This document shows positions 1-7,174 of a stretch of DNA of 10,303 bases, in pieces. How positions within the stretch are numbered: position 1 is the stretch's first letter; each line of letters opens with the position of its first letter. Both the position numbers and the translations under genes were made by a program. The notes beneath the pieces were generated by a model. The model did no database searches, was not told where the DNA came from, and saw nothing but the letters and a program-made list of their open reading frames with translations. Source of the stretch: CAYGFH01 sp964430295 (GTDB lineage Bacteria > Patescibacteriota > Microgenomatia > UBA10105 > UBA927); the NCBI GenBank assembly GCA_964430295.1, contig CAYSEV010000046.1:1-10303 (forward strand), given 5' to 3'.

Positions 1-665
1 TCTCCCATGGTAATCTGATGTGCAGGATAAAAGCTGAATGTGGCAATATGACCGAATGTTCCAGCCAATTTCCCATTGTATGTCCCACCTAAGGCGTCAC
101 AACAATCTTCAATAAACCATAGGTTGTGTTTTTCACAAAGTCGCATGATCTCATCAACAGGCATAAGATTCCCCAGTGTATGAGCCATCATAATCACTTT
201 TGTTTTTGGGGTAATCGCTTTTTCCAAGTCCGCGGGATTCACATTTTTGGTGACAATATCATTGTCCAAGAGTACGAGCGTACAGTTGTTCTGAATAGTT
301 GGATTTATGGTGGTCGGAAATCCTGTTGCAACACTTATAACCTCATCACCGGGTTTCAGCGCACGATCCCGAAAAACCTTCGATGTGAGGGCCGAAAGAG
401 CCACAAGATTGGCACTGGAGCCTGAATTGACCAATGATACAAATTTCACCCCTAAAAAGGCAGCAAACTCTTTTTCAAATTCCAACGCACACTTCCCTTC
501 AGTCCACCAGCCATCCAATACAGATTCAACACCACTTATGAGTTCGTGTTCATCAAATACTTTGCCGGATACGGGAACAGCACTCTCCCCCGCTATAAAT
601 TTCTTTTTAGCAAAGTTTTTTTTATAGTGGGCAAGAATCTGTTTTTGCAATGGTTTGGACATCAT
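1..665 (-). CDS. rfbH: CDP-4-keto-6-deoxy-D-glucose 3-dehydratase (E1), RfbH-like, 3' end cut by window
   Basis: RfbH (E1) is a PMP-dependent, iron-sulfur dehydratase that removes the C3 hydroxyl of CDP-4-keto-6-deoxyglucose, the committed step to CDP-3,6-dideoxyhexoses. I translated the reverse strand: about 220 residues are present, in the DegT/DnrJ/EryC1/StrS fold. Visible are a GWWTEG segment near residue 51, the NSGSSAN cofactor loop near 79-85, the Asp that pairs with the pyridine nitrogen in IEDCCDALGG (D186 from the second Met), and at the window edge FYPAHQITMG. In the last motif His215 stands where aminotransferases have the Schiff-base Lys, the hallmark of E1. The Fe-S cysteines expected in the C-terminal half lie outside. 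Two ATGs are adjacent (665 and 662); the second gives the family-typical MSK start. The gene begins 5 bp after the preceding stop and is probably translated from the same message. Its usual electron-transfer partner (E3) is not in the window. Confidence 0.92.
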   Translation of the reverse strand, partial: MMSKPLQKQILAHYKKNFAKKKFIAGESAVPVSGKVFDEHELISGVESVLDGWWTEGKCALEFEKEFAAFLGVKFVSLVNSGSSANLVALSALTSKVFRDRALKPGDEVISVATGFPTTINPTIQNNCTLVLLDNDIVTKNVNPADLEKAITPKTKVIMMAHTLGNLMPVDEIMRLCEKHNLWFIEDCCDALGGTYNGKLAGTFGHIATFSFYPAHQITMG

Positions 666-670
666 ATCAT

Positions 671-1789
671 TTACTCTAGAATCCGACGTAGAACTTTGCA
701 GACAAACTCAACATCCCGCTCGGTGATATCAAATGCGCTGGGCAGATTAAATCCGTCGTTTGCCACTTTGGTAGCAACTGGATTTGAGAACCGCGCTGTA
801 TACATAGGGAACAAACTCATGCGCGGGAATGCTTCACGGGCATGAATGTTGTATGTTTTTAGCTTTGCCACAAGTGCGTTTCGAGAGATTTTTTTTGTAT
901 TAAGCATCACAGCCGGATAGGCATAATTGCAGCGCATACCTTCCTGTTCTTTCAGAATAGTTATTTCTTCCATGTCATGCAGCCTATCCCAGTACCAGTC
1001 AAAAATCCGACGTTTCATGCGGACCAACTCCTCTATACGTTCAACCTGAGCCAATGCGAGCGCTGCCGTTACGTTTGCCATCTGGTACTCAAACCCCATG
1101 GTGTCACACCAGAAGTTCGCTTTACTGTCTGTGCGCCCCATGTTGCTGAGTAAATATGCCTGATCCAACATCGCTTTATTATTCGTCAAAAACATCCCGC
1201 CTTCTCCACTGGCTGCGATTTTTGCGCCATGGAATGAGACACATCCGACATCACCAAAACTTCCAACCTTTTTTCCTTTGTAGATACTTCCCAGTGATGG
1301 CGCAGCATCCTCTATAACTTTTAATTTATATTTGCGCGCAATCTTCATGATTGCATCCATGTTTGCAGGCATACCAAACGTGTGCACCAGCATAATGCCT
1401 TTTGTTTTTTTTGTAATAGCGTTCTCAATCGCTTTTGGATCTATGCACCATGTCAGAGGATCTATGTCTACAAATACAGGCGTTGCACCTACCCACGCAA
1501 TAACGTGTGCCGTTGCTGCCCAACTGAAATCGGTGACAATTACTTCGTCTCCTTTGCCAAATCCACACACCAGACATGCTAAGTGCATAGCATGCGTTGC
1601 ACAAAACTGTGCAAGTGCATATTTGGTTCCGACATATGTGGACATTGCACCTTCCAGTTTTTTAACATGCTTATCAAATGTCTGATAAAACCCGTTTTTT
1701 ACACCATCCACAACATATGTTAATTCTTTTTTAGTAATAGACGGTCCTGCAAAACTGATTTTCTTCTTACTCGGCTTTAGTGTTGTCAT
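671..1789 (-). CDS. PLP-dependent sugar aminotransferase, DegT/DnrJ/EryC1/StrS family
   Basis: This 372-residue protein has the full length of sugar aminotransferases such as perosamine synthase, which convert a nucleotide-linked keto sugar into an amino sugar using glutamate. The N-terminal FAGPSITKKEL segment, the conserved Asp in VIEDAAPSLGS (D161) and the Schiff-base lysine in SFHGAKIAASGEGG (K190) are all present. Unlike its neighbour RfbH it should therefore be a true aminotransferase rather than a dehydratase. The C-terminal half carries the usual NARxxxFP-like region (HAREAFPR). The ATG at 1789 lies inside the end of the acetyltransferase gene (23-nt overlap) and is preceded by purine-rich AGGAGAAGGGA, the best ribosome binding site of the operon. 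Its substrate is unknown. Pairing with an N-acetyltransferase suggests an N-acetylated amino group, either on a separate sugar or on the side-chain ketone that the ThDP enzyme of this operon would create. Confidence 0.9.
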   Translation of the reverse strand: MTTLKPSKKKISFAGPSITKKELTYVVDGVKNGFYQTFDKHVKKLEGAMSTYVGTKYALAQFCATHAMHLACLVCGFGKGDEVIVTDFSWAATAHVIAWVGATPVFVDIDPLTWCIDPKAIENAITKKTKGIMLVHTFGMPANMDAIMKIARKYKLKVIEDAAPSLGSIYKGKKVGSFGDVGCVSFHGAKIAASGEGGMFLTNNKAMLDQAYLLSNMGRTDSKANFWCDTMGFEYQMANVTAALALAQVERIEELVRMKRRIFDWYWDRLHDMEEITILKEQEGMRCNYAYPAVMLNTKKISRNALVAKLKTYNIHAREAFPRMSLFPMYTARFSNPVATKVANDGFNLPSAFDITERDVEFVCKVLRRILE

Positions 1790-2435
1790 AGTATTTCCCT
1801 TCTCCTGTCATAAAGACATCAAATCGTTTTATACGCTTTGTATATCCTTCCGGTGCTTCTATCCATTGTCCGCCATCGGTCGTCTTTGTATACACAAGCG
1901 GGATCCGTTTCGTTTCCACAAATCCTAATTTGCTGTATAAAGAAAGAGCACGGCTATTATCTGATGTTGTCTGCAATGTATAGGAGCTGAGTTTTAGAGT
2001 TTCCCTCCCCCATCGCATCATCAAACGGATGGCATCTGACATCATGCCTTTTTGTCCGCTTCGACCGCGTACGATGTTATCGATTTCACAGCTTTTATGC
2101 TCAACATCAAACCGATACAGGCCGACATGTCCTCTATATGTACCATGAACATCTATCATAAACAAGAGTCTATCAGGCTCATTAATCACTTTTTTTTCAA
2201 GCCACAATGCCGTGCGTTTTATGGAGACAGGAAACTGTGCAGGAAACCAGTACTCATGTTTTTTCCTCCAACGGGAAAGGAGTCGGATAATATGTTGGTT
2301 TTGTACTGTTTCAGCTGTCAGTAACCGGAGAGTTAACGGATATGATGTATCAGATGACGTCAGATCATTGGTACCGAATCCGGCTTGTTTGAGAGTATAA
2401 ATTGTAGAAAGAATATCTTTTTTATTCGCGTTCAT
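1767..2435 (-). CDS. GNAT-family N-acetyltransferase, RimJ/RimL (Acetyltransf_3) type
   Basis: The 222-residue protein has an N-terminal extension of about 30 residues before a GNAT core beginning at YPLTLRLLT. Core features are a beta-4 strand with CEIDNIV (116-122), the acetyl-CoA pyrophosphate loop RGRSGQKGMM (123-132) followed by an amphipathic helix, and the late GNAT signature DNSRALSLYSKLGF (159-172). Enzymes of this type transfer acetyl from acetyl-CoA to an amine; in nucleotide-sugar loci (PseH-like proteins, for example) the amine is on a 4-amino or side-chain position of the sugar. It starts 3 bp after the stop of the ThDP gene and overlaps the aminotransferase gene by 23 nt, so the two are probably co-translated. 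I infer that it acetylates the aminotransferase product. Ribosomal-protein acetylation is the generic alternative but fits the context poorly. Confidence 0.85.
   Translation of the reverse strand: MNANKKDILSTIYTLKQAGFGTNDLTSSDTSYPLTLRLLTAETVQNQHIIRLLSRWRKKHEYWFPAQFPVSIKRTALWLEKKVINEPDRLLFMIDVHGTYRGHVGLYRFDVEHKSCEIDNIVRGRSGQKGMMSDAIRLMMRWGRETLKLSSYTLQTTSDNSRALSLYSKLGFVETKRIPLVYTKTTDGGQWIEAPEGYTKRIKRFDVFMTGEGKYYDNTKAE
1797..1806 (-). promoter_or_regulatory. Strong Shine-Dalgarno of the aminotransferase gene
   Basis: On the minus strand the run AGGAGAAGGG sits inside the last codons of the acetyltransferase gene, with its AAGGG part 7 nt before the ATG at 1789. It supports that start despite the 23-nt gene overlap and stands out because most other genes here lack a recognisable site. 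Confidence 0.7.
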
Positions 2436-2438
2436 TCG

Positions 2439-4223
2439 TTACGATTCAAACGTGGTCATTTGGGTAAATTCTTCTCTGGGCAAAAATGGATAGAGGTCTT
2501 CAAATGGTTTGGAAATCAGTCTGCCATCCGGCGCTTTATCGGATGAAACACGCGGGATAATAAGCTGCCACTGCGGTGATACAACATCAATGACCATAGG
2601 TCCATTGTAGGAGAGGATATCCTTAAGTTTTTTGTGTAGTTCAGAAGGCGACGAAATTCTCACAGATTTTATACCGTACGCATCTGCCACTTTTATAGAA
2701 TCGGGAATGTATAATCCTGTCTTTGGACTTTCTCCCATCAGTCTTCCTTCCATGTGCGTTTTTTGTGTATGCCGTATCAGCAAATACCCATTATTGTTAA
2801 TGACAAACAGCTTAAGATTTAATTTGTTTTGTTTGAGAGTTGCAAGTTCCTGTAAATTCATCTGCAGACATCCGTCACCGGTAATCACTATTGTTTGGCC
2901 ACGGGGACGTGCCATAGCAGCACCGATAGATGCCGGCCAATATCCCATTGTGGAAATGCCACCTGTTGTTATGAACCGCTGTCCTTTTTTTATCTTCCAT
3001 GTCTGACACACAACATGAAACGGTGAACTGGTATCGACAACAATAGTGTCATGTTTCGATGCATATTCAGATAACGCTGCGGTTAACAGATATGAATTTA
3101 CTTTGGATTCTTTTTCATATGCGGGCAAACACATAGGATAGGCTCGTTTCCACACTGCTATCCGTTTAAGCCATGAGGTATATGAATGAAGAGTTTTTGT
3201 ATCAAGATGTGATAGAAGTGCAGTCAAAAAAGCATTCGCATCAGATCGTATGCGGACAGACGGTTCGAGTCCCGGTTTGGCAAGCTCTTTTTCATCAACG
3301 TCTACTATCACTTTACATGCACGTCTCCCCCAATCCGCAGCATCATATCCGACTATACCTGGATCAAGTCTGGCGCCGACTGCAATAATTAAATCAGCGG
3401 ATTGAACGGCAAAATTGGCGGGTCTATCACCATACAGACCGGGCCTGCCTACAAACTGCGCACTTCCTGAATCAATAAGATCAATACCTAGCCTTGTTGT
3501 AACAACAGGCATATGTGTTTTTCGAAGAAACTGTTCAAGAAGCGTTTGAGATCCGGATATGGCAACGCCATGACCGGCAACAAACAGAGGTCGTTTTGCA
3601 TTTGAGAGAAGCGTGAGAACATGGTCAATATCTGATGGTGAGACTACTGTGAGAGGTTCAAGTTCCGAAACACTAAATTGTTTCACTTGTTTTTTGGGCA
3701 TCTCCATCCGTTGCATATCAAGCGGGACATCTATCCATACAGGACCCGGTCTGCCTGTGGTTGCCATATGCCAGGCTTTTTCCAAATGATAGGCAACAGA
3801 AAGTGGATCATCGATGGAAACATAATACTTTGTCACACTGGAAGCCAGTGGCTTCATATGAATCCCCTGCAAACCATACTGCCGTATGCCGGTCTTTTCC
3901 ATATACGCAGCATTCCCGCTTGACGATTGTCCTGCAATTACCATCATAGGAGCACTATCTGTATATGCGCCAACGACCCCGGTAAGTGCATTTACACCGG
4001 CCGGACCTGCTGTAACCATAGCGACACCTACTGTTCCGGCAATTCTTCCGTAACCTTCAGCCGCCATTGCGGCGGCCTGTTCATGGTGATGAAATATCGG
4101 TGTTATTTTTTTAGAGGAAAACACAGCGTCATTTAAAAACATTGCCTGCCCGCCCGTCACCATAAAAACGGTATCAACATGCTTCTTTTCTATAAATGAA
4201 ATAATGTATTGTGCAACGTTCAT
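2439..4223 (-). CDS. ThDP-dependent acetolactate synthase-like enzyme, probable YerE-type sugar branch transferase
   Basis: The 594-residue protein has the three-domain layout of acetohydroxyacid synthases. The N-terminal PYR domain carries catalytic Glu48 in HHEQAAAMAAEGYGR, the central domain covers roughly 195-340, and the C-terminal PP domain carries the ThDP/Mg signature GDGCLQMN (449-456) with paired Asn near 476-478 (NNNGY). The family decarboxylates a 2-oxo acid and transfers the resulting acyl carbanion to a carbonyl acceptor. No small regulatory subunit gene and no ilv genes are nearby, whereas RfbF/G/H-type genes are in the same operon. Its context therefore matches YerE, which attaches a two-carbon unit from pyruvate to C4 of CDP-4-keto-3,6-dideoxyglucose. 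The tail, with SKPFEDLYPF and LPREEF (571-586), resembles my recollection of ThDP proteins in polysaccharide loci. The start codon overlaps the aldolase stop (ATGA), indicating translational coupling. The donor 2-oxo acid is unproven; 4-hydroxy-2-oxovalerate is the interesting candidate. Confidence 0.88.
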   Translation of the reverse strand: MNVAQYIISFIEKKHVDTVFMVTGGQAMFLNDAVFSSKKITPIFHHHEQAAAMAAEGYGRIAGTVGVAMVTAGPAGVNALTGVVGAYTDSAPMMVIAGQSSSGNAAYMEKTGIRQYGLQGIHMKPLASSVTKYYVSIDDPLSVAYHLEKAWHMATTGRPGPVWIDVPLDMQRMEMPKKQVKQFSVSELEPLTVVSPSDIDHVLTLLSNAKRPLFVAGHGVAISGSQTLLEQFLRKTHMPVVTTRLGIDLIDSGSAQFVGRPGLYGDRPANFAVQSADLIIAVGARLDPGIVGYDAADWGRRACKVIVDVDEKELAKPGLEPSVRIRSDANAFLTALLSHLDTKTLHSYTSWLKRIAVWKRAYPMCLPAYEKESKVNSYLLTAALSEYASKHDTIVVDTSSPFHVVCQTWKIKKGQRFITTGGISTMGYWPASIGAAMARPRGQTIVITGDGCLQMNLQELATLKQNKLNLKLFVINNNGYLLIRHTQKTHMEGRLMGESPKTGLYIPDSIKVADAYGIKSVRISSPSELHKKLKDILSYNGPMVIDVVSPQWQLIIPRVSSDKAPDGRLISKPFEDLYPFLPREEFTQMTTFES

Positions 4224-5263
4224 GTAAGTGATTCCAGCTGAAAATCAGACGGTTTATTTTTCTTTAATGTAGAAAGCATATTGGCAATTTCTATAATCAT
4301 ATCTTCCTGTCCTGCAACAATCTGGCGTTTGCCTAACTCGGATAGTATATCACGCACATCAACACCATAGGTTTTAGCAGCTTTTAGCGCATGCGGAGCA
4401 AATCCCGAAAATACACCGGCAAGTCCACTGGACAATGTTACAGAATCGATTACAGGGAGCTTAGAAATCCTCGATGAAATCATATCTCCTGCATCCATAA
4501 GCGGATATAAAGAGACATTCGTTTCATACCCACGTTTATGAAGGAGGGCAATAATCACTTCCAGGGGACAATTCCCTGCTCCTGCTCCCAAGCCTCTACT
4601 TGTACCATCTATGATTGTTGCGCCTGATTCTACGGCAACAAATGAATTAGCGACTGATAGTCCTAAATTATTATGTGCGTGAAATCCAACAGGAACTCCT
4701 AAACCTGACACAAGTGTTGTAACTTTCTGTTTCACGTCATCCATGGTATATGCACCTGCACTGTCCATCAGAATAATGCCCTCTGCTCCATAGACTTCCA
4801 TCAGTTTTGCTTGTTCCAATAGTGCTGTTGCATCAAGCATATGTGACATCATAAGTACGCCAAATGTCTGCAATTTTTTTTGTCTAGCAAACTGAATATG
4901 TTGTTTTGTAACAGTCGCTTCACTGCAATGACAGGCAACAATAAGTGTCCTAATTCCTGCTTCGATTGCAGGTTCCAAATCTGCATGTATTGTGCCAAAC
5001 CCCGGGATCAAAAATCCTGCTAAGGATGATGTATGGAGCTCTTTGTGTGCAGTCTCAAGCATTTCACGATCAGAGTGAAGAGCCATTCCAAGATGAACAG
5101 ATGATGCACCCAATCCGTTGCCGTGTCCGACAACCACAATTGGTATATGCGCTTCCTCAGCCTTTTTGGCATACTGCTCAATCATATCCGTCGGCAACTG
5201 ATGGGCTATGGCATGAGAACCGTCCCGTAGTGTCGAATCAATAATTGTTATTTTTTTGTTCAT
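4220..5263 (-). CDS. 4-hydroxy-2-oxovalerate aldolase (MhpE/BphI/DmpG family)
   Basis: This class II pyruvate aldolase reversibly splits 4-hydroxy-2-oxoacids into pyruvate and an aldehyde. At 347 residues it is full length, including the C-terminal helical communication domain that distinguishes it from the shorter DRE-TIM metallolyases. Active-site residues are all visible: TLRDGSH gives Arg13, metal ligand Asp14 and the His17 base, and GFHAHNNLG gives metal ligands His195 and His197. VSKQHI-like and FLMMSHM-like segments (VTKQHI, VLMMSHM) and GLGAGAGNCPLEV are family signatures. One change stands out: GVFSGF (F285) replaces the GVYSSF tyrosine (Tyr290 of BphI). It lies 9 bp after the acetaldehyde dehydrogenase gene, the usual gene pair and order in meta-cleavage operons, but there is no aromatic catabolism here. 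I infer a role in making or consuming a sugar-branch donor. Confidence 0.92.
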   Translation of the reverse strand: MNKKITIIDSTLRDGSHAIAHQLPTDMIEQYAKKAEEAHIPIVVVGHGNGLGASSVHLGMALHSDREMLETAHKELHTSSLAGFLIPGFGTIHADLEPAIEAGIRTLIVACHCSEATVTKQHIQFARQKKLQTFGVLMMSHMLDATALLEQAKLMEVYGAEGIILMDSAGAYTMDDVKQKVTTLVSGLGVPVGFHAHNNLGLSVANSFVAVESGATIIDGTSRGLGAGAGNCPLEVIIALLHKRGYETNVSLYPLMDAGDMISSRISKLPVIDSVTLSSGLAGVFSGFAPHALKAAKTYGVDVRDILSELGKRQIVAGQEDMIIEIANMLSTLKKNKPSDFQLESLT

Positions 5264-5272
5264 ATATACAAA

Positions 5273-6178
5273 TTATTTGTCACTTTTCACTTTTAATTTT
5301 AACCTGCTCTTCGCATACCCTTGGGCAATTTCAATTGCTGCACAATTTATAATGTCCAAATTGCCGGCATATACAGGCAAAAAATCTCCCAACCCAATGA
5401 CCTGTGTCTGAATCACAATCCTCCCATGGTCATAATATGGAGGATGAATCAATGTGTACCCGGGTGTATACATTTTTACACTTGATACAACACCGGAAAC
5501 TGCTTCTTTTATCCTATTCATATCAGGAGATTCAAATGGGATATAAATCGTGTTATGCATCATAATTGGAGGATCAGCGGGATTCAATATAATGATCGTT
5601 TTTGCTTTTTTAACACCTGTTAACGAAGTGATCGCATCGCTCGTTGTCTGAGTGTATTCATCTATATTATCCCGTGTACCCATACCTGCTGAATAGGAAG
5701 AAATACTTGATACAATTTCAACATAGGGAATTGTACCCAAAACCTTCTGTATAGCATGAATCATAGGTATATTTGCCTGTCCTCCACAGGAAATCATGCT
5801 GACATTTGAACGGGTAACACCAAGTTCTCTATTCACATATGGCACACAAAACGCACCGATTTTTGATGGCGTCATGTCGATCGCAAATATATTCAGTTTT
5901 TTAAGAATCGGCGCATGGATGGTATGAAATTTTGCAGTAGTTGCATCAAACACAATATCGATTGTCTTATGCGCATCAACAATGGCCTGAATTGAATCGG
6001 AAGACACAGGTATTCCCATTGCTTTTGCTCTGATAATCCCCTTTGAATCAGGATTTTGTCCTACAAACAATACACACTCCAAATATGGCGACCGCTGTAC
6101 CTTAGACAATAAATCACTCCCGATATTTCCCGTTCCAAGGATTGCAACTCGCGCCTTATGAGAATGCGTTTTTTTCAT
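5273..6178 (-). CDS. Acetaldehyde dehydrogenase, acylating (MhpF/BphJ/DmpF family)
   Basis: The enzyme interconverts acetaldehyde plus CoA and acetyl-CoA with NAD(H), normally in a channelling complex with the aldolase encoded next. The 301-residue length matches the short MhpF/BphJ family, not the large AdhE type. Visible are the Rossmann dinucleotide loop GTGNIGSD (15-22), the catalytic cysteine in SCGGQANIPM (Cys131), the NPADPPIMMHNT stretch near 199-210, and the C-terminal AGNLDIINCAAI near 271-282. All are diagnostic of the family, and no key residue is missing. It starts 25 bp after the glycosyltransferase gene with no good Shine-Dalgarno. Placed between sugar genes, it could run reductively, giving acetaldehyde from acetyl-CoA to feed the aldolase. 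The reaction is reversible, so disposal of acetaldehyde remains possible. Confidence 0.92.
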   Translation of the reverse strand: MKKTHSHKARVAILGTGNIGSDLLSKVQRSPYLECVLFVGQNPDSKGIIRAKAMGIPVSSDSIQAIVDAHKTIDIVFDATTAKFHTIHAPILKKLNIFAIDMTPSKIGAFCVPYVNRELGVTRSNVSMISCGGQANIPMIHAIQKVLGTIPYVEIVSSISSYSAGMGTRDNIDEYTQTTSDAITSLTGVKKAKTIIILNPADPPIMMHNTIYIPFESPDMNRIKEAVSGVVSSVKMYTPGYTLIHPPYYDHGRIVIQTQVIGLGDFLPVYAGNLDIINCAAIEIAQGYAKSRLKLKVKSDK

Positions 6179-6203
6179 ACCTACGGTGTATTGAATATCG
6201 AAG

Positions 6204-7160
6204 CTACTTCACTATTCTTTTTGATATATTTACCGTTTTACTGACTATATATTTAGGTCTGTGCTTTACCTCCAGAAATATCTTAGCCAAATATTCGGCA
6301 ATGACACTCAGTGATAACAATTGTACTCCTCCCAGGAAAAGAATCAGAATGACGACAGTTGGAATACCCTTTGCAGCGTTACGAAAAAGTATAAATGCAA
6401 CAATATCATATGCCAGTAACATAAAAGAAAAAATAGTAACATAAAACGCGATTGTTGATATCCATTCAAGCGGCTTAAAAGAAAAGTTTACGAGTATGGT
6501 TTTTGCCCACCAAAAACCCGTCATAATGCTCTCTGATGACCGACCGTGCATTCTGGCATCTCGTACATACTCGATACCTGTTTGTCTGAACCCTACATAT
6601 GCACGAAGGCAACGCAAGTAATAATCATATTCATCAAGAGAAAGAAGTTCTCTGATCACATTCCTGTTAACAAGCGAGAATTCTCCGGCATTCATTGGTA
6701 TCTGAATATAGGCAAATTTATTTAACACAAAATAAAATCCTTTATACAGGGCATTCCACATCCACCCATAGCCTTTTCTGGATTTCCTGACACCGTACAC
6801 AACGTCAAATCCTTCCTCCCATTTTTTAACAAACGATACGATCATTTCCGGAGGATCCTGTATATCACCATGCATAAATACAGCCGCATCCCCTGCCGCA
6901 TATTCCATCCCTGCAATAAATGACGGTTGTGGTGAACCGAAATTCCTACTCATATACACAATCTTTACTTTTTTATCTTTTTTCGAAAGCTTATTATAGA
7001 TGGTATGAGAGTTGTCTAAAGATGCGTTATCGACATAGAGTATTTCGTATGTATAGGTTGGCAGTTTCTTAAATACAGCCACAATCCTCTCGTACATTTC
7101 CAGAATATTTTCTTCTTCATTATAGTTTGTCACGATGATCGAAATTGTCTTTTTTTTCAT
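6204..7160 (-). CDS. Family 2 glycosyltransferase, DPM1/GtrB/ArnC-like, membrane-anchored
   Basis: The 318-residue protein has an N-terminal GT-A domain beginning SIIVTNYNEEENI, with Asp44 (YVDNAS) for nucleotide binding. The metal-binding segment MHGDIQDPPE at 96-105 reads His-Gly-Asp instead of the classic Asp-Ala-Asp. Two C-terminal membrane helices lie near 236-260 and 267-291, and the tail includes the RPKYIV ending typical of polyprenyl-phosphate glycosyltransferases. Members move a sugar from a nucleotide donor to undecaprenyl or dolichyl phosphate, or sometimes to lipid-linked oligosaccharide, at the cytoplasmic face. It sits between the dehydratase gene (14 bp upstream) and the dehydrogenase gene, so it probably uses the sugar made by this operon, but donor and acceptor cannot be read from the sequence. 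The region before ATG 7160 is AT-rich without a clear ribosome binding site. Confidence 0.88.
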   Translation of the reverse strand: MKKKTISIIVTNYNEEENILEMYERIVAVFKKLPTYTYEILYVDNASLDNSHTIYNKLSKKDKKVKIVYMSRNFGSPQPSFIAGMEYAAGDAAVFMHGDIQDPPEMIVSFVKKWEEGFDVVYGVRKSRKGYGWMWNALYKGFYFVLNKFAYIQIPMNAGEFSLVNRNVIRELLSLDEYDYYLRCLRAYVGFRQTGIEYVRDARMHGRSSESIMTGFWWAKTILVNFSFKPLEWISTIAFYVTIFSFMLLAYDIVAFILFRNAAKGIPTVVILILFLGGVQLLSLSVIAEYLAKIFLEVKHRPKYIVSKTVNISKRIVK

Positions 7161-7174
7161 ATTTGTTTATTGGA

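Noticed and set aside
2439..4223. Housekeeping acetolactate synthase (IlvB)
   Set aside because: There is no IlvN-like subunit or ilv gene nearby and the operon is devoted to sugar synthesis, although the fold is the same.
4220..5263. HMG-CoA lyase or isopropylmalate/homocitrate synthase
   Set aside because: TLRDGSHA with HQ following, VTKQHI, LMMSHM and the adjacent acylating aldehyde dehydrogenase point specifically to 4-hydroxy-2-oxovalerate aldolase.
7150..7157. T-rich run as a terminator tail
   Set aside because: It lies in the Lys codons at the start of the glycosyltransferase gene, on the wrong strand for a tail of this operon, and no GC-rich stem precedes it.
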